Source: CAZCVI01 sp964502145
GTDB lineage: Bacteria; Acidobacteriota; Aminicenantia; UBA2199
Length of the DNA stretch: 22,191 nt
Direction: 5' to 3'
NCBI GenBank assembly: GCA_964502145.1
Contig: CAZCVI010000111.1
Coordinates: forward strand, 1-22,191
This document shows positions 16,467 to 22,191 of the stretch, piece after piece. A program made the position numbers and the translations under genes. Below the pieces are notes generated by a model. That model searched no databases and had not been told where the DNA came from. It saw only the letters and a program-made list of their open reading frames with translations. Position 1 is the stretch's first letter. Each line of letters begins with the position of its first letter.

Positions 16467-18209
16467 ATGAAAAATAAAAAATTGCCCATCGGTGTCTCGG
16501 ATTTTAAAGATATGATCACAGGGGATTATTATTACGTCGATAAAACCCTGTTTATCAAAGAAGTTCTGGACAGTGGCGATAATATCCTTCTCCTGCCCCG
16601 CCCCCGTCGTTTCGGAAAAACGCTCAACATTTCCATGCTCGGACATTTTTTTGATTGTTGTCCCACCACGTGGTCCCCGGACACCGATTCATCCCTTTCA
16701 ACCGCAGAAACTGAACCCAAGGACAATAAAAATTTATTCGCCTCCCTGGCCATATCCCAGGCTGGCCCAGAGTACCTGAATAAAATGGGGAAACATCCGG
16801 TTATTTTTATATCCTTCAGGGGCATCAAAGAAAAAACCTGGGAATCTTGCAAGCTTAAAATAAAACAACTGCTCCGCCAGGAATACCTCCGCCATCGTTA
16901 TCTGCTTGAAAGTCCATTACTGGATGCCTACGAACGGAATTATTTCCAAACCATCTTGGATACAAAAGGAAATAGTGTGGAAGATGAAAGCAGCCTGGAG
17001 AATCTGCTTATTTATTTAACCCGTTTTTACAATAAACGGGCCGTTGTTTTAATCGACGAATACGATGCGCCAGTCCACGTCGGGTTTGAGTATGACTATT
17101 ATGAGGACATTATATTGTTTATGCACAACTTCCTGAATGGAGGTTTAAAAGACACCGACCAATACCTGGAAAAAGGTGTCGTTACTGGCATTATGCGTAT
17201 TGCCAAAGAATCCATCTTCTCCGGTTTTAACAACCCCGGTGTATATACTCTTTTGTCCCAAAAGTTCAGCGACTATTTTGGGTTTACCGAAACAGAAATC
17301 AAAGCCATGCTGGAGGATTTTGGAGTCAGCGACATGCTAGACCAAGTGCAGGTATGGTATAACGGGTATCGCTTCGGGAACAAGGTCATTTACAATCCTT
17401 GGTCTATTATCAATTTTTTAAACAACGAGGAAAAAGAATTAGTACCTTACTGGATCAATACCTCGGACAATCAGATTGTGAACACCTTGCTCTCCAATGG
17501 CAGCAAGGAACTCCGGGAAGAATTGGAACAGCTCATCCGTGGTGAGTCCATAGAAAAAACCACTGATGAAAATATCGTGCTTAAAGATATTCGTTCTGAT
17601 GAGAACTCGTTATGGGGGTTCCTATTAATGGGGGGATATCTCAAACAGACTGCTAAACGGCAAGACGAGTTTTCCGGGAAAATGGTTTATACCCTCTCTA
17701 TTCCCAATAAAGAGGTAAAGATCACCTATATCAGCATTATTTCCCGTTATTTTTCAGATAAAATTGCAAACAAGAAATTGGAGATCATGCTCAAGGCACT
17801 CATTGATGGTGATATCCCTATCTTCGAGAAAATGTTAAAACAGATCGTGTTAGCAGTCTTTAGCTACCATGATTTTGGCAATGAACCGGAGAAAGTGTAT
17901 CACGCCCTGGTCGCTGGTCTGCTCATTTGGATTACCAATACTCATGAAGTCAGGTCCAATCGTGAATCCGGTTATGGTAGATACGACATCATGATTATCC
18001 CCAAAGATATCACCAGAATCGGTTATGTGATCGAATTTAAATCCGTGGACCCAGAGATCAATGAAACAGTGGATTCAGCCCTGAAAGCAGCCGTGGCCCA
18101 AATCGAGGAAAAAAAGTACGAAACAGAATTAAAAGAACGCGGTATCACCCGTATCAAGAAATTGGCCATTGCTTTTTTAGGGAAAGATGTTTTTATAAAG
18201 AGTCAATAA
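16467..18209 (+). CDS. AAA-ATPase-like / PD-(D/E)XK nuclease protein, copy 3
   Basis: The 580-residue protein is collinear with the protein at 212-1966 along its whole length, with most residues identical by eye and with mainly silent changes in the DNA. PRPRRFGKT is at 44-52, VVLIDEYD at 193-200, and the nuclease site is D507 with E523-F-K525. The chief difference is around residues 65-95, where both length and sequence vary. It interrupts a nucleoside-salvage gene run: uridine kinase ends 118 bases upstream and a phosphoribosyltransferase starts 37 bases downstream. No dedicated partner gene is seen. Similarity with copy 1 starts at the -35 box and stops at the stop codon, so the gene seems to have spread with its own minimal promoter. 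Its function is unknown. Confidence 0.88.
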   Translation: MKNKKLPIGVSDFKDMITGDYYYVDKTLFIKEVLDSGDNILLLPRPRRFGKTLNISMLGHFFDCCPTTWSPDTDSSLSTAETEPKDNKNLFASLAISQAGPEYLNKMGKHPVIFISFRGIKEKTWESCKLKIKQLLRQEYLRHRYLLESPLLDAYERNYFQTILDTKGNSVEDESSLENLLIYLTRFYNKRAVVLIDEYDAPVHVGFEYDYYEDIILFMHNFLNGGLKDTDQYLEKGVVTGIMRIAKESIFSGFNNPGVYTLLSQKFSDYFGFTETEIKAMLEDFGVSDMLDQVQVWYNGYRFGNKVIYNPWSIINFLNNEEKELVPYWINTSDNQIVNTLLSNGSKELREELEQLIRGESIEKTTDENIVLKDIRSDENSLWGFLLMGGYLKQTAKRQDEFSGKMVYTLSIPNKEVKITYISIISRYFSDKIANKKLEIMLKALIDGDIPIFEKMLKQIVLAVFSYHDFGNEPEKVYHALVAGLLIWITNTHEVRSNRESGYGRYDIMIIPKDITRIGYVIEFKSVDPEINETVDSALKAAVAQIEEKKYETELKERGITRIKKLAIAFLGKDVFIKSQ

Positions 18210-18246
18210 GCATTATTAATAGTAGAAGATAATAAAGGAGTATGGC

Positions 18247-18813
18247 ATGGTTGAGAAAAAGTATATTAGTGCTGAAGAGTTGTTGGAAGATTCCATTCGC
18301 CTGGGGATCAAGATTTTTGAAAGCGGCTTTCGTCCCCAGTTTATCGTTGGTATTTGGCGTGGCGGGACACCCGTAGGTATTGCAGTGCAGGAGTTGCTCG
18401 ATTATTTCGGTGTCAAAACCGACAATATTGCTATCCGTACATCCTCCTATATTGGTATTAATGAGCGTTCAAAACAAATTTTAGTCCATGGTCTCGGCTA
18501 TATTGTCAGAAGTATTAACGCCGAAGACTCCCTACTGATCGTCGATGATGTTTACGATACCGGGTTAAGTGTCGCCGCAGTACTGGACAATTTAAAATTG
18601 ATGACACGCAAAAATATGCCCCACGATGTTCGTATCGCCATTCCTTATTTCAAACCCGCCAACAACAAAACCGACCGGGAACCGGATTATTATCTGTATA
18701 AAACCGATAAATGGCTGGTGTTTCCCCACGAAGTAAATGGCTTGACCCCCGCAGAAATTATGCAGAGCAAGCCCAATATTGCAAAACTTATCGAAGGAGT
18801 AAAAACAAGATGA
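18247..18813 (+). CDS. purine phosphoribosyltransferase, hypoxanthine/xanthine type
   Basis: The 188-residue type I phosphoribosyltransferase would convert hypoxanthine, guanine or xanthine plus PRPP to the nucleotide. The PRPP loop LIVDDVYDTGLSV (97-109) and the pyrophosphate loop GIWRGG (35-40) are clear. The C-terminal KTDKWLVFPHE (152-162) is typical of COG2236-like Hpt/Gpt enzymes, where the aromatic residue stacks on the base. Which base is used cannot be told from sequence. AAGGAG lies six bases before the ATG. The last codons overlap the adenosine deaminase start (ATGA), so the two are coupled, which favours hypoxanthine as substrate. Confidence 0.88.
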   Translation: MVEKKYISAEELLEDSIRLGIKIFESGFRPQFIVGIWRGGTPVGIAVQELLDYFGVKTDNIAIRTSSYIGINERSKQILVHGLGYIVRSINAEDSLLIVDDVYDTGLSVAAVLDNLKLMTRKNMPHDVRIAIPYFKPANNKTDREPDYYLYKTDKWLVFPHEVNGLTPAEIMQSKPNIAKLIEGVKTR

Positions 18814-20018
18814 ATATCAATCGCGAGTTTATCGAAAAGATTCCTAAATCCGATTTGCACCTCCATCTGGATGGTTCTTTACGGCTATCCACTTTGATCG
18901 AGTTGGCCCAGGAGTGTGATGTGCCACTGCCAGCTTATACTGAGAAAGAATTAAAGGAGAAAGTGTTCAAGGATAAATACAATGATCTGGGCGAGTATTT
19001 GCAAGGTTTTGGCTACACCTGCGCTGTGCTGCAACGTGAAACCGCATTGGAGCGGGTCGCTTATGAACTGGCCCAAGATAATATCGCCGAGGGGGTACGT
19101 TATATCGAGGTGCGTTTTGCCCCGCAATTGCACCAACACAAGCACATGGGCATTATCAGCGTATTAAAAGTAGTCAACCAGGGGTTCCAACGCGCCCAAA
19201 ACGAATACAACGCGACCAAAAAAGTAAAATCAGGCGAACAGGTGCCCTTTCATTATGGTATCATTGTGTGTGCCATGCGTATGTTTGACTATGGCTTCTC
19301 CGAATATTTCGACGCGTTACTGGATGTTCATAAACATTCCGAGCGGAAGTGGATTTTTTCCCTCGCCTCACAAGAGCTGGTCAAAGCATCCGTCGAAGCT
19401 CGGGACCGCTACCACATGCCTATCGTGGGTTTTGATCTCGCAGGCATGGAACGCGGTTACCCCGCAGTAGACCATAAACCCGCTTACGCGTTGGCCCATA
19501 AAAACTTCCTGAACAAAACCGTTCATGCTGGCGAAGCCTTTGGACCCGAAAGTATTTTTCAAGCCATTACCGAGTTAAACGCCGACCGTATCGGTCATGG
19601 CGTGCATCTTTTTAATACCGAGATGATCTATGATAATGATATCAAAGATCGCCAAAAGTATGTTGACAGCTTGGCCCACTTTATCGCTGACCGACGTGTC
19701 ACCCTTGAAGTCTGTTTGACCTCCAACATGCAGACCATCCCCGAGTTTAAAGATTTAAAGCAGCATAGTTTCCAGAAGATGCGTGAAGCCGGTCTTTCCC
19801 TTACTTTTTGCACCGACAACCGCCTCGTTTCCAACACTACCGTCACCGATGAAATCCTCAAAGCCGTGGAAACCTTTGATATTGGCACCAAAGAATTAAA
19901 GAACTTGGTTGCTTACGGGTTTAAACGAAGTTTCTTTCCCGGTAGTTATCTGGAAAAACGCAATTATGTCCGTCAAGTTCTGGATGCGTATGAAAGCACC
20001 GAAAAGTTATTTTCGTAA
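18810..20018 (+). CDS. add: adenosine deaminase
   Basis: The 402-residue protein belongs to the adenosine/AMP deaminase family and should convert adenosine or deoxyadenosine to inosine forms. Zinc and catalytic residues are visible: HLH (17-19), H239 and E242 in HAGE, H263 in GHG, and D336. The position after D336, usually a second Asp that contacts the purine ring, is Asn337 in TDNRLVS; I recall the same variant in actinobacterial enzymes, so it is probably functional. An upstream extension to 18711 in the same frame exists but overlaps the phosphoribosyltransferase; the ATG at 18810 has GGAG eleven bases before it and the typical N-terminus. A 6-aminodeoxyfutalosine deaminase is the main alternative, since the families overlap, but the salvage context favours adenosine. 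Confidence 0.9.
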   Translation: MNINREFIEKIPKSDLHLHLDGSLRLSTLIELAQECDVPLPAYTEKELKEKVFKDKYNDLGEYLQGFGYTCAVLQRETALERVAYELAQDNIAEGVRYIEVRFAPQLHQHKHMGIISVLKVVNQGFQRAQNEYNATKKVKSGEQVPFHYGIIVCAMRMFDYGFSEYFDALLDVHKHSERKWIFSLASQELVKASVEARDRYHMPIVGFDLAGMERGYPAVDHKPAYALAHKNFLNKTVHAGEAFGPESIFQAITELNADRIGHGVHLFNTEMIYDNDIKDRQKYVDSLAHFIADRRVTLEVCLTSNMQTIPEFKDLKQHSFQKMREAGLSLTFCTDNRLVSNTTVTDEILKAVETFDIGTKELKNLVAYGFKRSFFPGSYLEKRNYVRQVLDAYESTEKLFS

Positions 20019-20102
20019 AATAGTAATTTGATTAACTGGTAAATTTTAGAAACAGTCCGGCGGTAGACGTCTGGCAGAAGATCATAAACGAGGCAGGTGA
20101 AC

Positions 20103-21425
20103 ATGGATTTTACATCGCTTTTGAGAGGTTTGTTAGGTATTTTAGTGCTTATTACCATTGCATTTGTTTTTTCCAACAACAAGCGGAAGATCAGTTGGCG
20201 GTTAGTAGGGATTGGGTTAGCCATACAGATTGTGTTTGCCATTTTTATATTTCATGGTCAGACTATGGGGAGCTGGTTTGCTCCTTTGGGGTGGCCCAAG
20301 GTATGTATCGAGTTTTTTGGCACAGTCGTTATAAAAATATTGGATTTTATTGCAGTGGGCTCGAAATTTGTATTTAGTGGACTGGGAGCAGGTCCTGGAC
20401 AACCTGACAGTATGGGGTTCTTTTTTGCTTTTCAGGTATTGCCCACCATCATCTTTTTTGCTTCTTTAACCGCTGTCTTGTATTATCTCGGTATATTGCA
20501 ATTGATTGTCAAAGGCATGGCGTGGTTCATGGCGCGGCTTTTAGGTGTTAGTGGTGCCGAATCACTTTCCAACACCGCCAATATTTTTATAGGTCAGACC
20601 GAAGCCCCCATGTTGGTGCGGCCTTTTATTGGTACCATGACCCAATCCGAGTTATTGACGATTATGATTGGTGGTATGGCCACAGTTGCTGGTGGTGTGA
20701 TGGCCAGTTATGTGCAGATGTTGGGTATTGCCCTGTCGCAAGCCCAGGGGATTTCTATTGCTGCAGCCCAGGGAAAATTTGCCGTGCATTTGATCACTGC
20801 CTCCGTGATGGCTGCACCCGCTTCCATTGTGATTGCCAAAATCCTGATGCCGGAAACGGAAGTACCCAAAACAATGGGCACGGTAAAAGTAGAAGTGCCC
20901 AGAGATGCTTCCAATGTCATTGAAGCTGCCGCTACTGGTGCATCAGATGGTTTGCAATTGGCTTTAAATGTCGGTGGTATGCTGATTGTTTTTATTGCCT
21001 TTATTGCCATGTTCAATTTTCTTTTAGGGGCAGTAGGTAGTCTGATTGGTTATCCCTTATCTATGCAGTTGATTTTGGGATGGTTGTTGAAGTATATTGC
21101 GATTGGTATTGGTGTGCCAGTGCAGGATGCAATGAATTTCGGTGGGCTTTTTGGCACTAAGGTTGTGTTGAATGAGTTTGTGGCTTATATTGACTTGACG
21201 ACTCTGATCAAGAGTGGTGCCATGACTGAAAAAGGTATTCGTATGGCGACCTTTGCATTATGTGGTTTTGCCAATTTCTCTTCCATTGCCATTCAATTGG
21301 GTGGGATTGCTCCGATGGCGCCGCATCGGAAAAAAGATATTGCCGCGCTGGGATTAAAATCCGTTCTGGGAGGTGGTTTAGCTACTTTGCTGACTGCCAC
21401 GTTAGCAGGGTTTTTAACCGCTTAA
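20103..21425 (+). CDS. CNT/NupC-family nucleoside transporter
   Basis: The 440-residue integral membrane protein is a concentrative nucleoside transporter, importing nucleosides with Na+ or H+. The conserved substrate-site motifs GQTEAP (164-169), NEF (357-359) and GFANFSS (388-394) are present, as are several hydrophobic segments and the two re-entrant hairpin regions expected from the Vibrio cholerae structure. Which ion and nucleosides it uses cannot be told. The ATG at 20103 is preferred over GTG at 20097 because GAGG (20090-20093) is nine bases from the ATG but only three from the GTG. It follows adenosine deaminase by 84 bases and completes the salvage module by supplying the nucleosides made by the secreted 5'-nucleotidase. 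Confidence 0.94.
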   Translation: MDFTSLLRGLLGILVLITIAFVFSNNKRKISWRLVGIGLAIQIVFAIFIFHGQTMGSWFAPLGWPKVCIEFFGTVVIKILDFIAVGSKFVFSGLGAGPGQPDSMGFFFAFQVLPTIIFFASLTAVLYYLGILQLIVKGMAWFMARLLGVSGAESLSNTANIFIGQTEAPMLVRPFIGTMTQSELLTIMIGGMATVAGGVMASYVQMLGIALSQAQGISIAAAQGKFAVHLITASVMAAPASIVIAKILMPETEVPKTMGTVKVEVPRDASNVIEAAATGASDGLQLALNVGGMLIVFIAFIAMFNFLLGAVGSLIGYPLSMQLILGWLLKYIAIGIGVPVQDAMNFGGLFGTKVVLNEFVAYIDLTTLIKSGAMTEKGIRMATFALCGFANFSSIAIQLGGIAPMAPHRKKDIAALGLKSVLGGGLATLLTATLAGFLTA

Positions 21426-21468
21426 GTCGCTCAAATCTGGTAAGCTTGCAAGTAGAGGAGGTACGATT

Positions 21469-21702
21469 GTGACTGTGCTTAAACGGGTAACTCTGAATGG
21501 GTTTAAGTCCATCAAAACGATGGCTATTGAGTTGCACAACCTGAATGTTCTGATTGGTGCGAATGGAGCCGGGAAAAGTAATTTCATCTCGTTCTTTAAA
21601 ATGCTCAATGAAATTATGGCTGAGCGGCTCCAGCAGTATATCGGCACTTCGGGACGCATTCCTTTATTGCCCATGCGAGAAAAAAAGGAGTGGTCCATAT
21701 AA
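21469..21702 (+). pseudogene. truncated RecF/SMC-like AAA ATPase (N-terminal fragment)
   Basis: The 77-residue frame starts LKRVTLNGFKSIKTMAIEL and contains a full Walker A (GANGAGKSN, residues 32-40) followed by FISFFKMLNEIMAERLQQYIG, which is the usual start of AAA_21/OLD-like ATPases of 350-400 residues. It stops with TAA at 21700-21702, far short of the Walker B and signature regions. A good GAGGAGG site lies seven bases before the GTG start. The same frame stays open after the stop to 22146, first with a plausible protein-like stretch (LKDSGIYYVSTEIFHEY) and then low-complexity repeat. A run of seven A (21680-21686) near the break may mark a frameshift. It is best read as a decayed gene broken by repeats; alternative products are unlikely. 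Confidence 0.7.
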
Positions 21703-21798
21703 TATATTCTTAAAGACAGTGGTATATATTATGTATCCACAGAAATTTTTCATGAATACTCATCCATTGGTGAGGGCAGCTTTGGTTATATTGGCAGG

Positions 21799-21870
21799 GT
21801 GCCCAGGATTTTTCCTTTTTTTTATCCTGGTCATCCTTTAATCCCACGCATCACGGTTCAGACACCATGT
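21799..21870. repeat. degenerate ATCCTGG-type intergenic repeat
   Basis: CCAGGAT (21803-21809) and ATCCTGG (21824-21830) form a perfect seven-base inverted repeat around a T-rich 14-base loop, followed by TCATCCTTTAATCCCACGC and CACGGTTCAGACA. This resembles, from memory, the AATCCTG...TTCAGAC palindromes scattered between genes of many environmental bacteria. There is only one copy here, so the family assignment is tentative. No gene is seen in it. Confidence 0.4.
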
Positions 21871-21897
21871 TTGACGTTTATTTTTCTTATTTTACCT

Positions 21898-22149
21898 CTT
21901 TTCCAATCCACTTTGCCTCTTTGCCACTCTGACTCATCATTTTTCCAGACCACTTTGCCTCTTTTCCTCCCTGACTCATCATTTTTCCAGACGACTTTGC
22001 CTCTTTGCCACCCAATTTCATCATTTTTCCAGTCTACTTTGCCTCTTTGCCACCCTGAATCATCATTTTTCCAATCTACTTTGCCTCTTTGCCACCCTGA
22101 ATCATCATTTTTCCAGGCAACATCACCTCTTTGTATCCCTAATTAGACA
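21898..22149. repeat. six-copy 42-bp tandem repeat
   Basis: Six uninterrupted 42-base units start at 21898, 21940, 21982, 22024, 22066 and 22108. The core reads CACTTTGCCTCTTTGCCA, preceded by TTTTTCCAG and followed by CCCTGA and TCATCA. Units 1-5 differ by a few substitutions; unit 6 is degenerate. Because 42 is a multiple of three, all frames repeat, giving a 14-residue periodic frame on the plus strand (about LPLCHPESSFFQST) and two open frames on the minus strand. No spacers separate the units, so it is not a CRISPR array. The remaining bases to 22191 show no gene. Confidence 0.92.
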
Positions 22150-22191
22150 ACTGAGCCTAGTTTTCCCCCTTTTCCTGATGGTCTCGCCCGC

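Noticed and set aside
15961..16519. Overlapping minus-strand ORFs (151 and 130 residues) across the udk end and the copy 3 start
   Set aside because: They run opposite clear coding sequence and a strong plus-strand promoter, overlap each other, and show no domain.
18711..18809. N-terminal extension of adenosine deaminase
   Set aside because: It overlaps the end of the phosphoribosyltransferase in another frame, lacks family similarity, and the coupled ATG at 18810 has its own ribosome site.
21799..22146. 115-residue ORF on the plus strand made of 14-residue repeats
   Set aside because: It is the passive reading of the 42-bp tandem repeat, has a GTG start without a ribosome site, low complexity and no family pattern.
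21898..22149. CRISPR array
   Set aside because: Units are contiguous and 42 bases throughout, with no variable spacers and no cas genes in the window.

Overview
The window looks like a chromosomal segment of an uncultured or little-studied Gram-negative bacterium with moderate, slightly AT-rich composition. The Gram-negative reading rests on a predicted outer-membrane beta-barrel, several Sec signal peptides and a periplasmic-type 5'-nucleotidase. The lineage cannot be fixed from sequence alone. The mix of PF09820-type ATPase-nucleases, palindromic intergenic repeats and BipA type fits candidate phyla such as Aminicenantes- or Cloacimonadota-like bacteria, but that is a weak inference. No RNA gene, CRISPR array or intact insertion sequence was seen.

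Left part (1-6440): the tail of an unidentified gene; a 584-aa AAA-ATPase/PD-(D/E)XK nuclease gene with a clean sigma70-type promoter; a convergent NlpC/P60 cell-wall hydrolase; typA/bipA; and a second, more distant ATPase-nuclease. Two imperfect palindromes of one family (CCCACGAAT-type arms) lie in the gaps around nlpC and typA. A strong hairpin at 6387-6437 separates this block from the convergent block that follows.

Middle part (6465-12500): a minus-strand pair encodes a large exported von Willebrand factor A protein with a C-terminal outer-membrane barrel and, 12 bp downstream, an exported protein of unknown function. A divergent gene encodes an exported alpha/beta hydrolase. A different palindrome (CCACAGATTACGCAGATT arms) follows.

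Right part (12597-21425): an almost complete nucleotide/nucleoside salvage module on the plus strand. A consensus promoter reads into a small predicted beta-grasp-like protein, a secreted 5'-nucleotidase with a duplicated C-terminal domain, thymidine kinase and uridine kinase. Then come hypoxanthine-type phosphoribosyltransferase, adenosine deaminase and a CNT/NupC nucleoside transporter. A plausible flow: extracellular nucleotides are dephosphorylated outside the inner membrane, nucleosides enter through the transporter, pyrimidines are rephosphorylated by the two kinases, and adenosine is deaminated; hypoxanthine could be recovered by the phosphoribosyltransferase if a phosphorylase exists elsewhere. 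A third ATPase-nuclease, a close paralogue of the first, sits inside this module with the same promoter and leader as the first copy.

End (21469-22191): the N-terminus of a RecF/SMC-like AAA ATPase, cut off by an in-frame stop, runs into degenerate repeats and a six-copy 42-bp tandem repeat.
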